DNA from: Ifrita kowaldi
Taxonomy: Eukaryota > Chordata > Aves > Passeriformes > Cinclosomatidae
NCBI GenBank assembly: GCA_013398055.1
Contig: VZRS01000290.1
Location: 62,001-126,000 of the forward strand
Direction: 5' to 3'
Length of the DNA stretch: 64,000 nucleotides
Below the pieces are notes generated by a model that did no database searches, was not told where the DNA came from, and saw nothing but the letters and a program-made list of their open reading frames with translations. Below, one piece after another: positions 24,967 to 37,700 of the stretch. The first letter of the stretch is position 1; the number at the start of each line of letters is the position of its first letter. Both the position numbers and the translations under genes were made by a program.

Positions 24967-27900
24967 GTGTTGATCTTCTGGGTCAGAAATGACTAGAAGA
25001 ACATGTAGCAGAGATAGATCGCACACGTGAGCTTTAAGGTTCTGTATTAAATATACCACAGATATCCACTGTTGTTCTGTGATAAACAATTATTTTTTAA
25101 ACTCATTCTCAGCACTATCTACAAGGAGATGGGGTGTTGGAATAGCCACCAGGAACACAGGACAGCTATTGCAAATCAGAAATGCAGAAACAATTTTCTG
25201 AGGCCACATATTCCAGCTTTAGTGGCTTTTTCTTCATCAGCAAGAATTCTGGGCTTGTTTTTCTCAGCTTTCTCCAGTGCTACACAGGTAGTGGCAGAAC
25301 AGGGAAAAAGGACAAGGCAGAGAACAATACAGGAGCTACCAACCATCCACGGGGAGAAATCCTTTTTACCACAGTGTAGCAGACAAGAGAGCTACATTTG
25401 AGTGCAAGCTCCAATTATAATGTTTTGTGCTCAAAATCCTCTAAAAGAACCCAAGGACTAGAAAATTCACGATGAGACATCCACAGAGTGAGTGGACTTG
25501 GACAGAAAACATGATACAGCAGTAACGGTGAGTTTAAAAGATTATTATTACAGAACAACAGTGGATATCTATGGTGCACTGAAGGAATGGTACAGTCCTG
25601 TAACCAAAATGGTGCATAGGAAATAAAATGGATTTTCTAGTGTAATATTCACTAAATCATGGACAGCGATGAGCAAAACCTACAGTGCATACAGGCACTG
25701 AGCAGTCGTGGTGGCTTAGTGAATGAAAATCTGAGTCATTTCTGGATTAATGCTCTAACATAGTGCCAGGGGACACTGTGTTGCTGGAGATATCATTATT
25801 TCTCTGAGATATTTTGTCATTTATATCCCATGTTACATTCCAGAAGATGACAATTACCCTATTCCAAAGAGGACAAAATCAAAAGGCCAGCTTTCAGCTT
25901 GACCCTAGAGGGGTGTAAGAGGGAATAAAATATATCTGGTGCACCTCTGAGCAGAATTCTCTTCAAGCACAGGGGTGGAGGAGTTGAGAGGGCATCTCCC
26001 CAGTGCATGCTCCACCAGCTGAGCAGAGAGGAGAAAGGGGAAAGGTTCCACACTCCTCTTTTCACATGCCAGATTGCACACAAGGAGTGGAGGACTAATA
26101 ATCTGTTTATTTTTGAAAGCAGTTAAGGCAGATTGGGTATTGCATTGATATATGGTCTGCAGTAGTACAAAAGTTCTTCCACCTTCCCCCGTTCAGCTGC
26201 GTGCACATCTATTCCAGTCAGCTCCCGTCTAGGAAGAGACAATAATAAGAAATTAGAGAATACCAATAAAAGGCAAGGAAAAAGCACAAAATCTGCCTGT
26301 TGTAAAAACTCATAAAACTTTTCCTAAGACGCAGCACGCAAGACATGATGTTTGACTTAAATTTCTGTTATATAAATACATTCTGCCTACCTAAAATTCA
26401 TTTCTTGTTTTGATTTGATGAGTTCATCATGCTTGGTTTCCATGCAGTGCAATGAAGATTATTCTACTAAAAACAGAATTTATATGCAGTAAAATTAATT
26501 TCAGAAATATTCTGATGTACATAAGTCTCTCTACTTTCCAACAAGAACCCCGTGGCTTTCCCCCATGGCCCAAGTCTCCTGCAGAACACTGGCACCATAA
26601 TCCCTTCTGGCTCTTCCAGCCCAAAATACAGCGACTCTTTCCCCAAGCACAGCAGCTCCTCCTGGGAGCTTCATTGTGAAACACTTGGGAAAGATACCTG
26701 AGGATGTGGAAGAATGACAGCTACAGAGTAGGGGAAGGGGTTTTCAGGTGAGTGGGATGGTGATTTATCCCAAAGAGTTGACCTGCAGCCTTAATTGACC
26801 GTTAGTATCTCAGTATCACAAACCAAGGCAGACAACCATAGCATTTGTAACTGTTTCAGAAATTACTACCCCAGACAATCCATTTACATGTTTTTGCCTA
26901 AATATGATCCGACATGAATTGACATTACCATTTCCAACTGGACCATCTATTTTCGTATCAACAAAAATCAGATACAATGCAGGGAAGAAGTGCCAACTCT
27001 GTGTTAACCATCACAGCATGCAGACAGCTGTCACTGCCAGCCAAAAATTGAGGGGTCAATGAAGTATTTATTAAAATTGTGTACAGAGACGACATGAGCT
27101 GGGACTTAGGCTAATGACTTTGTGTAGACTGGTGATCCCCAACCTTTTATGGTCCTGGACAATAACTTGCTCGGCATTAGGTATTGTGGGCAGCATCATA
27201 CTTTACTCTCCCTAATGGCCTTCAGCTTCATGTTTTTCATTTCCTGTAGGTCTCAGCTGTATAAGAAGGTCTCCCAAGGTTTTTTTGCTCACTAACTTGT
27301 GAGCCATGGACTGGGTGTTCATGAGTAAAGGGTGGTGTGTGAAGTATTATCTGACCTGGCTGCTGGTTTCCCTGCATTTTATGGTTTGCAGGGGTGGGAT
27401 ACATAGCCTTGCAACCCTATTTTTTTTTTTCTTTTTTTGTAGAAACGATGTTAATACCTGTGACTCTGCTTACAGATGTGCATGTAAACATGTGCAGTCT
27501 CCAGGCGTACAATCAGCAAAATAATGTGTCCTCAAAACATCTTGTATAATATTATTTTTATTAATACTTTTGTATTTTGTAATTTTCACTCTCTCATTTA
27601 AATCCATCAGATTTGCCAGGGCGGGTGGATGGGGCTGAAAATAAAGAAGTTCCCGAAGCGGCAGGCAGCAGGATGGGTTCCAGAGCAGCACCACTCCCGG
27701 CTGGCTCCATGGCCGCCCCCGAGCCCCTAATATTGAATAGTAGCAACAACAGACGCCTTTAGCCAAGCTCCCTCCTCTCCACAGCTCCTGCAGAACTCTC
27801 TGCCCGCTCTAGAAACAAAAATAGCGATGAATTAATTAACGGGACGGGGATCTCAGCCGGGAGGGGCCCCCGGGAGCCCAGCGCTCCGTCACGCCCGGGG

Positions 27901-28050
27901 GAGCCGCGGCCTCTCCGGCCCTGCCCGCGGGCCGCGGGGGTGCTCGGTGCGCTGGGTAGCGCCTGCCCGGCCGGCCAGGGAACGGCGGCGAACGGAAGAG
28001 AGGGAGGGGGCGAACCCTGCCCTCTGCCCTCTGCCCGCCGCCGCCGCCCG

Positions 28051-28200
28051 NNNNNNNNNNNNNNNNNNNNNNNNNNNNNNNNNNNNNNNNNNNNNNNNNN
28101 NNNNNNNNNNNNNNNNNNNNNNNNNNNNNNNNNNNNNNNNNNNNNNNNNNNNNNNNNNNNNNNNNNNNNNNNNNNNNNNNNNNNNNNNNNNNNNNNNNNN
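28051..28200. other. Assembly gap (150 N) in the CpG island
   Basis: This is an unbroken run of 150 N, flanked on the left by repeated CCG and on the right by dense G runs. Apparent open reading frames crossing it are not evidence of coding. The gap may hide the transcription start or part of the 5' UTR. Confidence 0.99.
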
Positions 28201-28205
28201 CAGGT

Positions 28206-28246
28206 GGGGCTGCCGGGGAAGGGGGGGACCCGCGGGCTGGGGAGGG
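28206..28246 (+). other. Potential G-quadruplex in probable 5' UTR
   Basis: Four or more G runs lie close together on the + strand: 28206-28209, 28215-28218, 28221-28227, 28234-28236, 28239-28242 and 28244-28246. The loops are 1-6 bases, which fits the usual G3+N1-7 rule. It ends about 137 bases before the ATG, so it could sit in the 5' UTR. Folding is inferred, not shown. Confidence 0.45.
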
Positions 28247-28382
28247 CCACCCGCGGCCAGGAGCGCTAGAGGAAGGACCAGCTGAGCCCCTGACAGGTGT
28301 CTCCGCCGTAAGTGCCCTTACATAGTCACTCGAGGACTGACAGACTTTGCGTTTGTTATTGCTGCTGCTGCGATCTTCAAAG

Positions 28383-28735
28383 ATGATGTTGGCAGAGCAA
28401 GCCCAGAAGTGGTTCCCAACTCACGTGCAAGTTACGGTCCTTCAAGCCAAAGGTCTGAAGCCAAAAGGTAAAAATGGCAGCAACGATGCCTACACCATCA
28501 TACAGCTGGGCAAGGAGAAGTACTCCACCTCGGTGGCTGAGAAGACCCTGGATCCTATCTGGAAAGAAGAGGCCTCCTTCGAGCTTCCTGGATTACTCAT
28601 GCAGGAGAATCCAGAAAAATACATCCTGTACCTGATTGTCATGCACAGGTCGCTGGTGGGGCTGGACAGGTTTTTGGGACAGGTGGCCATAAGCCTGAAT
28701 GATATATTTGAAGACAAGCAAAGGCGGAAAACAGA
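28383..28735 (+). CDS. RAB11FIP2: RAB11FIP2 coding exon 1 (C2 domain)
   Basis: Encodes residues 1-117 and the first two bases of codon 118. Two ATGs stand in tandem (MM), with A at -3. The in-frame stop at 28338-28340 rules out a longer N-terminus, and the only open codon-start upstream is a TTG at 28347. The product is a compact C2 domain with a lysine-rich loop (GLKPKGK, residues 24-30) and the conserved stretches YTIIQLGKEKYSTS and VMHRSLVGLDRFLGQ. Few aspartates occupy the usual calcium-binding loops (D35 and D95 are visible), in line with the calcium-independent lipid binding known for class I FIPs. The donor is AGA|GTAAGT, phase 2. Confidence 0.97.
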
Positions 28736-31700
28736 GTAAGTGATGGTTGGTTTTTTTTATTATAATTTGTATTCCTTGGACAGTTGCACTTGGGGAGGGT
28801 GGGAAATAATAGCATTACTATGAATGTACATACGTTGAAGTGAAATTAGTATGTTTCTATCGTTGATTCTGTGTTCCAGTCTCTTAATCTATACAGTTAT
28901 GTCATTGTGGCCTTACCTCTTCCTGAGAAGTTTACTGTAATCAAATGCTTACTTTGCACAGGGAAGGACTGTCAATAACATTAACTTTTCTGACAGACTC
29001 TTGTGTGTAACATGAACTCATTACAACTCATTACAATGTTTTTCTAAGCATTTTTCTTTGTTCTGCACAGGGCCATACCCCCATTCAACTCCTACCTCAG
29101 TCTGAACCATGCGTGATGCTCAGATGCCCTGAAAGCTGGTGTGGTTCTCTTTAAAATTGTTTTCCTTCAGTTGCTTCAGCTACGTGTCTTTAAATATTTT
29201 ATATTTATGTTTTAGTGGTCAATGAACTGTGACTTAATGAAGGCTTACCACAACAGCACAGTGCTTTGCTGGTCCTGATTAATCTTAGGCCACAGTCCCA
29301 CAGGCTGCACTGTACAGCAGGCCTCAACTGAGAAGACTGAAGAGAAATTCCAGCTCTTGTGGTAGCTTCCATCAGTACCTACATAAGCCTTTTTCAAATA
29401 AAATTGTGTTTGCCAGGAAGTTCAGGCACCGGAATGCAAAAAAAAAAGGAATTAAAAAAAAAAAAAAAGGCATCATAGCAGTTTATTACGTTGAACTGTA
29501 TTTACCTAATTCTCTGAGTTTTTCAACTAAATGAGTAAAGTCATTATGATTCCTAGATAGGACATGGTTGCACAAAGGTGTTTGGTGCCAGCATAATTTA
29601 TCCTCCATGTGTATTTGTAACTCAAGCTGTAGGTATGAGAGTACTGCAGGCATGCCTATGACTCCATGCTTTGGGTTTGGTTTGGGTGTGCTTGTACCTC
29701 AGCAGCTGAATAAGAGCAGCATGGAGACCTCCAACGGAGCTCTATGTAGGCAGTGACATGAACGCTGACAGATCTTTCTACAGCGGTTAAAAAGTTCCCA
29801 CTCCAGGTGCCTTTCCTCCTCTAATGTCTCTTCAGTAGAGTACAAAGGCTCCTGTGCCCAAATCTCAGCTGTTAAAATTGAAGTCTGGTATCCATAGTGA
29901 TGGTGGGTCTGTGGTGAGGTGCTGGACTTTGCATCCAAGCCACTAAAAGACTGGCATTGCTTGTCTGTCTCTGACTGTACCAGGGTTGAACCTCCAGCAG
30001 TGTTGGCAGTTGGAGGTGGAAATCCGTATGGTTAACACCAGGCAGGGCTTCTTGGTCAGACTACGGTTTCTGCTGAAACCACTTCAAAACCTGGCCCTAC
30101 TTAAATGCATGGCTGAGGTTGAAGAGCACCAAAGACAAGTCAAAGCTCTCATTGCCCTGGTGTTTGTTTGGTTTTGTAGACTGATTTGTTTGCAAAACAG
30201 TATGTTCACAAACCATATGATAGGAAAGGAGAAATCTGTGCAGAATGTCTTGTGGGTTCACTGTCTGGAGTGACGCTTTTTAATTGCTTACCTTTTTAGG
30301 GACAAGCCAGTTATCTTGATGAAATACATGGTAATGCCTGTAGCCTTAGGGTCTTAATTTCCGTTAACACTCGATTCAAGAAGTTTCACTGCTCTTTAGA
30401 CGTGCATCTTAAAAATTCTTGAATCATTAGTTGTAATTATCTTGCAAGTCAGAAGGCAGCTGCCTGAGCTGCAACACCTAGCAACAAGGTGATGAACAAG
30501 GTGAATGAATGAGGGAGGAATGCTACTAGATGTAAAGACTGTAAGTCTAGGTAGAAATACAGAAACTGGAGTAAAATATGTAAATTATTCCTGTATTACT
30601 GTGAGTAGCAAAACCTCTTCTCCCTAGAAAAAGAAACATAGGCTCTTGCACCAGTTTTAGCAAAAGTAGTACTGGAGTCTTGCAAAATTATTCCAGAAAT
30701 TTTTAAGTGGGGTAAGTAACACAGTCCTTGTGATAGTTAAATAAACATTCAGATCTGCAGTATTTTTATAGGAAATTATGCTTAGCAGGGCTCCATAGGT
30801 GTTCTTTATTTTCTCATTTCTTTCTCTGAAGTGTGAGAGAGGAACTCCTGCTATGTAGACGTGAAGCAGTTCCTCCCAGACCACCGCTGAAATCGCCGCG
30901 GCTCCTCGGGAACGCTGCGCGCTGCCTGCGAGCTCTGCTGCACAAGATGGGGGCCTATGGGGAAAGTTTTACAAACAGCCTAAGTCCTTTCTTCAGAAGT
31001 TACTTGAGCATTTAAGATTGCAAATCTTATTAAAAGTTGATAGGTGTTAGGCTTCTAGGGCCGAACAGCCGTACTTGTAAAAGTCTTATGTAAGTGTAAA
31101 AGTGCGGCTGGGCGGCAAGTGGGATTTTTGGCAGCGTGTTCTCGCTTAATGCCGATTTAAATTCTTATAAGGAAGGAGCCACTGAAAGTCCAGTTTTCCC
31201 CTTGGTGTCTTTAGGTGCTTAGAAACCTCAAAAACGTCCTTTCTAAAACTCACTTTCGAAAAAAAGTAACTCAGAGTTCTTAAGTTTAGATGTTTTTGAG
31301 AAGTTTTCATGGTTGTGTGCTTGTGTGCCCTCATGCCACGCGGTTGTGTCGTTGCTGTCTCCTCTAAGCATTAGTTGGAGATGTGGATGCAATATTTGTA
31401 CGTGTGTGTGGGACAAGGGCAAACTTTCAAGAACAGACTTACGAATGCAATCTCAAACAAAACGCCCTTTCTTCCCTCCCCTTTATTAAATCCTTTTTGG
31501 TACAAAATATTCCTAGTCCTGTGTTGGCAGTAAACTAAGGGTAATATATTCGGACCCGAAGACCTTCTAACAGTGACTAAGGTGTGGGAACTGAGACACC
31601 CAGCACCTTTCAAAACCAAGTCCAATGTCTTTGTTACCAAAGCATTTTGATGGTTGAAAGCTACATTCATTGTTTCAGAAACACTAATCTGTTTTATTAA

Positions 31701-34700
31701 GCAATGTTTTTACTTTCAAATATGTTCAACAGGCTTGTGCTGTTATTAAATCCAGAGTTATTTTCTTATGTTGATGTAACCTTAACATTTCTTGCTTTGT
31801 TTGGGGATGAATGAGATCCAGTTATTTGATGAAGTGTCTATTGGTAATATTTCTACTTTTTAATATATTTAATAGCTTCCTCTTTCCAACACAGCTGTAC
31901 ATATGGTGCTGTAAGAGACAGACTCAAGAGTCACCAGGGTATTGCAAAAAAGATATTTAATATTCTGCACAATGCTGAACCCTGTCAGCAATTCCCTAGT
32001 GCTTTTTTAGTAAGGAGGTATGAGAAGTGAGGGCTACCAGCTGATTCTGAGTTCCTAGGAAGACCATGGGGTGTGTGACATTTGGCTTTTTACATATTTT
32101 TTTAATTTAATATTTTATAATTTGGAAGAAATAAATTTCAAAAATCATTGCAGGCTCAGGAACGTTATGTTAGGGAAAAATAATCCTTTTTTTCTGTGTA
32201 GCTTATTTTGTTACTTGTCACATCTTAAGACAAATACTCCCTGCAGTAAAGTTTTCAGGCAGAGGCCTCATGATAGGATTTGTCTTGTGTTCTAAGAAAC
32301 TTGCTCTGGCTCGAGACTTAATGAAACAAAGTAGTCTATTTACTATAACTTGATAGGGAAATTTTGTACACAGCATCATACAATGTCCTTTTCCTTTCTG
32401 AAACTGATGATTTTTCAAATTCTTAAGAGTAAAAATTCCTGGAACAGTTAGATCCAGATGCGGCTCAGATGGTCCCTCACTAGATCTCTTCCAGAGACTT
32501 CATCCAAAGCATCTGCAGGATCCCAGCTCATTTTCTTTCTGTCTTAGTGCAGCAATGCCCATCGTACTGTGAAAGTTCGTAAATTTGTGTCTCTGACATC
32601 TCTGCTTTAGTTGGAAATGGACAGGGACTTTTTACTTCTGCTCTTTTTTCAGAGCTGAAAACTAGACGTTGAAAGATTTTACTGAGGTTTTTTAACAGTT
32701 CAAAAGGCTTTGGAAAAACTGCTTTAATGGAAGTGTATTTAACATAAGTTTTCAAATGTTACATTTCTGACATGGCTTTTATTTTTTGCAATAACATCAT
32801 GTGGGTTTTTTAATTCATCCTAAGAAATATATGACAATTTTTCCGTCTGCTCTTGCAAAAGAAATATACCTCTTGTACTCTTCCATTTGAAATGTAAATT
32901 ATGATCCTTGAATGTATTGTTTTAAAGCATATATGCTTTTTTGTAGTAATTTCAATTCAGTTATAATTCATAGTTGCCTTAATGCTGCTGATAATCTGAT
33001 TGCATAGCATCCAAACAAATTATTGAGTTACCATGGAATAAGAAAAATACTCAATTGCTGACATGCCGTAATTTACTGAAGCATTTTTCAGTTGTTTTTT
33101 ACAATGACTGTGCTTAGATTTTTTTCCACCTGAGGGCTAAATGAACACAACACTGGAAGAACAAATTGCTGTTAACTTTCCTGATGTTACTTATTTCCTC
33201 AGCTTTTGCTTCATCCTTGTTACTCTAATTCCACTCTGTTTATTGTCCATTCCTTTGTGAGCTTTCCTGGACGGCTCATTTTATTGTATGTTCAGCTGAT
33301 TTAAGATGCAACACTTGTTTGGAATGCTATAAATTTGAGCAGGCAGGTGATGTAGAGTTATTATTTCTTATGGAAATGTCAGAGGAGACATCTTTTATTT
33401 GTGATTTAGTTCCTCTTCTCCCTGGAGTCTATAATACCTCAACAACACTCCCCTCCTCACACTCACAAATTGCAGCACTGGTTAAAAAAAATGCTTGCTT
33501 GAGCATAATACAGTGAAGGAATCTTGGCCTTTTCTAAAGATATTTATCCACTTATATTGATAATAAAAAAGTCAAAACCAGCTTCTCAGTAAGCAAAGAG
33601 GACTAATGATTGACCATGATCAGTACCCCTGTGTTGTAGGCACTTACTTTAGTGCTGCTTAGCTTCCTGGAAGATACGCAAATTGTGTGACTTTTTCCAA
33701 ATTAATGTGAATTCTTTCTTGGCAGCCTCTGTCTTGGATATGAGCTCCCTCTTCAACTGCCTCTGCTCTGTCCTCTCTCTCATCTCTAGCAGCATAAGCA
33801 AGAGGGAGGCACTTGAGTAGGTGGCTTCAAATACATCTGGAATTATGAACAAGCAAACAAGTAAATATATAATATGTGGGCTTGGTACTTGTTAATGAGT
33901 GGGAACCATTCTAATAATATTTCTACAAAACATAACACACTATTATTTACTAATTTTTGGTCTTAACTTTAGTTTAAACCAGAGAAATGCATTTTAAGGG
34001 ATGAACTTCAGTAATAGTGGAAATGGCAGGATGTAACAGAAAATGTCTTTATTGTGGTTAGAGCGAGAGAAAAATCTTTTTCCACTCAAGTCAAAAGTGG
34101 GAAGAGTAGTAACTGAGAAATTTGTTAAAGGCACAGAAATAAAGGGCAGCCTGGAGATTCCATACGGGTTGTTTTGTGGTAGTGAGGAACAGAAGAGAAA
34201 GATTTGCCCAAAGTTATAGCTTTATGGACTTCTATTTTCAAATTATTTAGTAATATTCCCAGCATTTACATTTTGGCAACAAATCCATATACATCCTCTC
34301 AATACATCATAATTCTGAGTAAGTCTAAGTGCCATCTGGATTGATATGCTTCTCCAATTTCTGTTCACGCACACACACATGCTCGCACACACACTCAAAT
34401 AACTGGCCTTAATTCTCATACCTTCAGTTATTTTGTTTTTAAAATAAAAGTATTCACACATAGTCTTTAGCCAAAATAATAAGTAAACTAAGACCACTTT
34501 AATGACTGCGATTCCAGTTGATGTTAGTAAACCCCGTAGTGAGGCTGTTGTGATAGCTGTCAGTTCCCATATGTTTTGTGGTGTTACAATGTCACTCTGT
34601 AGTATTTATTTTGAACTGCTTTGGGTGTCTTATTTCAGTTGGCTTCCAGAAAGTAAGAGTATTCATCTTTGTGAGTGTCACCACTTATCTTAATAAATAA

Positions 34701-37700
34701 TTTGTTTTCTTCTTAATTTTCCCTCATAAACAATGTGGTCTGTGCTCAGCCCCTTGCCTTAATTTTCCTACTTGCTGACTTTTGGGGCAGTCTCTCAGTG
34801 TGGTATCGGAATGATTTATCATAAAACATACTTCTGCATTTTTCAAAGTACATATGCTGCTAAATGAAAATGTCAGACAGTTCTGGGATTTGGATGTTGT
34901 TTTTTATCAATTAGCTGTGGACATTTATGTTAGAGGGCTTTTGTAAAGCAAGTTTCTTCAGTGTATCTAGCTTGACAGTAGTCAACTTCATTTTTGTGTC
35001 AACTGATGGACATGTTCTATCATTGAGATTCTGATGGTCTATTTTAGGGGTAAGTTTAGAAGTATCTGCCTGTGTAGAAAATTCTTCTCATTACTGTGTA
35101 GCAGATCATGATGCCGATTTTTGCCTGTAAACTCAAGGTCAGAAGCCTTGGCAGATACTGTGATGATTATGTGGCTTTTTGCAAAATTTCTTCAATAATT
35201 TGTGAATTAGAATAAATACCTTGCAAAATTCTTTGGGTGCAATCTAATGCTTTCAGCAAAGCAAAACTAGATCAGTTCAACAGATAATTACTGGTAGAGG
35301 GAAGAGTGATGTATTTGAGAAGCAGAAAGATGGGAAAATTCCTTCAATACTTTCCGTTTTTGGAGTCAGGAGATCATCTGTTATGTGCAGGTTGAATGTG
35401 CTGGCTGGAACACTTGATTCCTGTTGAGATTGGTAGACAAGTGCTTTTGGAGGCTGTTAAAGTATGTAATTAAAATGTAATTGAAATTAGGTAGTGCTTT
35501 TTCTTACCCGTGCTGTCAGCCCATCTTGTTCACTGTTACACGGTGAGCAGAATAGGCTCAGTGATGCTTCTTTGAAGGAGAGAGAGGGATAAGACTTGGA
35601 AGTGTCAGATTCTGCGGCAGATTTGGAGAACAAATAAAATCCAAAAAGGGGAGGAAAAAAACAGCTGAAAGTCTGTTTGTGGACCACTATTTAAATGAAA
35701 GATGCAGGCCATGATTTTGTAACTTGCTCATTTATAGTAGCTTATTTCAGTTTTGTCCTTCACCCTTCCTGTCTGTCTTTCCTAAGGTGAAGGGTTCGTT
35801 ACTGTAATACTGCACAAGTTACGAGAGTTTGCTATTTCCACCCCTAATTGTAGGTGTGGCCAGAATCAACTGATTTTGTTGGGGTTAGGAAGTAGCCATG
35901 CTGCTTCACGTAGGGGTTTAGCTTTTCAGGGCTGCCTGGTCAGCAGGATTTTTCCTCTTTAGCCTTGCATGTTGATCTTCTCATTGCACGTTCAAGAAAA
36001 TTGTCAGCATGCAGAGCAGCAGTTTATAGAATACTTAAAAGTAAAAATTAACAGAAACCTGTGCAAGACAGGCAGAGCCCATTAGCACACTGGAAAACAG
36101 ATGAGAGAAAGAAGCAAGGGTTGTTCTGATGGAAGCCATAGGGAAAAAGTCGAAGTTAGAGGGTGTATGGAGGACATTGCCCTACAGAATATTTGAAGGT
36201 GAGAGCAAGAAGAATGAATGTGATTCCGAAGGCAATAGGGCTTCCTTTGAAGTTGGGAAAATTTGCCAGACTTTGTACAAGGTCTGTTTAAATAAAGACT
36301 GTCTGCAAGACTGGATGTAATATTTGGTTATTAAGTAAAAGGGCATCTGCTCTCATAAAAGCCACCCTGTTTTGTTGCTGTATGTTATTGGCTATTTTCC
36401 TACTTTGTACAGGCTTTCTATAGAATAAGCTCATGGCAGCCTGACAAATGGAGCATTTATTGTGGCTAAAAGTACTGTAAACAAAACCAAAATAGCAAGT
36501 TTTATTGGCTTTTATAATACATTTCAATTTTTTAAATTGGCAGTAGTATAGTGGAATTTAGTGTTTTAGGACCCAAATGTTGTTATCTGAAAACAGCGGA
36601 CTTCATTTTCCGATTCTTTTTTCTCTCCTCTATAAGCTGTTTTTTCTATTTGCTGCTCACGCCCATGTGTTGTTGAAACAGATTCTAATAAGAAACATTT
36701 ACAGACTTAGTTGCTCATTCACGTGCAGCTCCACATAAATGCATTGCCTGCATTTGTTCTCATCTGTTTAAAAAAGTAATTAGTTGCCTTTGAATTTTGA
36801 AGAAAATCATGATTTGAGTCTACTTCTCATATTGTCTTGTTATGAGCTGAAGCATTATAACTAAAACAAGATAAACTCTCCAAGGTAACAAAGAAACCTC
36901 CTTGAAATGCCTGTGAAAATTAAATATCTGTCTTTCATACGAAGATTTGATCCAGCAATCATTATTCAAATAGAAATTCCACTGAAGACCAGTGGAATTT
37001 TGCTGGAGTAGAAGAGTTTATGATTAAATTCTGTTGGAATCAGTAGCAGTGTTGAACCTGATTCCAGCAGGACCTTCTGTTGTCTTCCTGGGGAGACTTT
37101 CTTTGTTTTCCCAGCTGAACTTATTTTTAATGTCAAGTTCTTCAAGGTCTACTTTGAAAAGAAATGTAGAAAATGTGAAGGCAAGGTATTAGTTGTGTGC
37201 TTCTCATTAAGAAAAGGTAAATGTCAAATTGGTACATGGTGTTTGCCCTTAGCAGGTGAGTGCTGGTAATGACACAGCATTGTTGATTGGTGATAAGAAT
37301 GCCAATAATTGAGTTAAATGAATTTTTAAAATAAAAGACATTCTTCCACATAGCAAAAGCTTAAGAATTTATGTCTTCTTGTTGTTCTAAAACAAGTTAA
37401 CAAGTGTCATTCATCAGTTTAAAGTTTTGGTAATTCCTAAGCAGAAACAGAAGAATTCACCAGTTTTCTGAGAGATAGAGTATTAATGTTTGAACCCTGT
37501 GAGGAGAGGGAAAAAGGGAATGTTTTCTGACACTGTAGGCTGAGCCATTACATTTGAATGTCAAAAAGTGAAGTCCTTTCTGCCTCCTGCGTCTCTTAAA
37601 ACACGAACCTTATTTGTACTCGTGTGTGTGTTCAGTGGGTGGCTGAGGAACCGTGGGATGACTCTCAGATTCAGGATGGTTTTTGTTGGGGTTTTTTATC

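Larger units (their letters stand above)
11991..27599. other. Upstream intergenic DNA, no gene supported
   Basis: AT-rich non-coding sequence. Frames up to about 137 codons exist on the minus strand (13586-13999), but they are low-complexity and lack a recognisable domain. Contents worth naming are listed separately: tandem repeats, a tRNA-SINE-like fragment and an inverted ancient repeat. Confidence 0.8.
27600..28382 (+). promoter_or_regulatory. RAB11FIP2: CpG-island promoter and 5' UTR of RAB11FIP2
   Basis: Base composition changes sharply from AT-rich to GC- and CpG-rich at about 27610 and stays so to about 28320, directly before the start codon. GCC-triplet runs stand before the gap at 28051 and G-rich runs after it at 28200. 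No convincing TATA box is placed near a start site, as is usual for CpG-island housekeeping promoters. An AT-rich patch with AATTAATTAA lies inside it at about 27829-27838. The transcription start cannot be placed because 150 bases are missing. In human this island also serves the divergent CASC2 RNA; divergent transcription here is only a guess. Confidence 0.8.

Noticed and set aside
27120..27310. GTGATCCCCAACCTTTTATGG followed by GCCATGGACTGG, resembling hAT-type terminal sequences
   Set aside because: The similarity is short and there are no matching terminal inverted repeats or target-site duplication, so I cannot support a transposon call.
27759..28285. Long open frames on both strands crossing the N gap in the CpG island
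   Set aside because: They are open only because N codons contain no stops and GC-rich DNA is stop-poor; no domain is recognisable.
28347..28382. Upstream TTG start adding a leucine-rich stretch to RAB11FIP2
   Set aside because: TTG is not a plausible vertebrate start here; the tandem ATG at 28383 matches the family N-terminus and has a good context.
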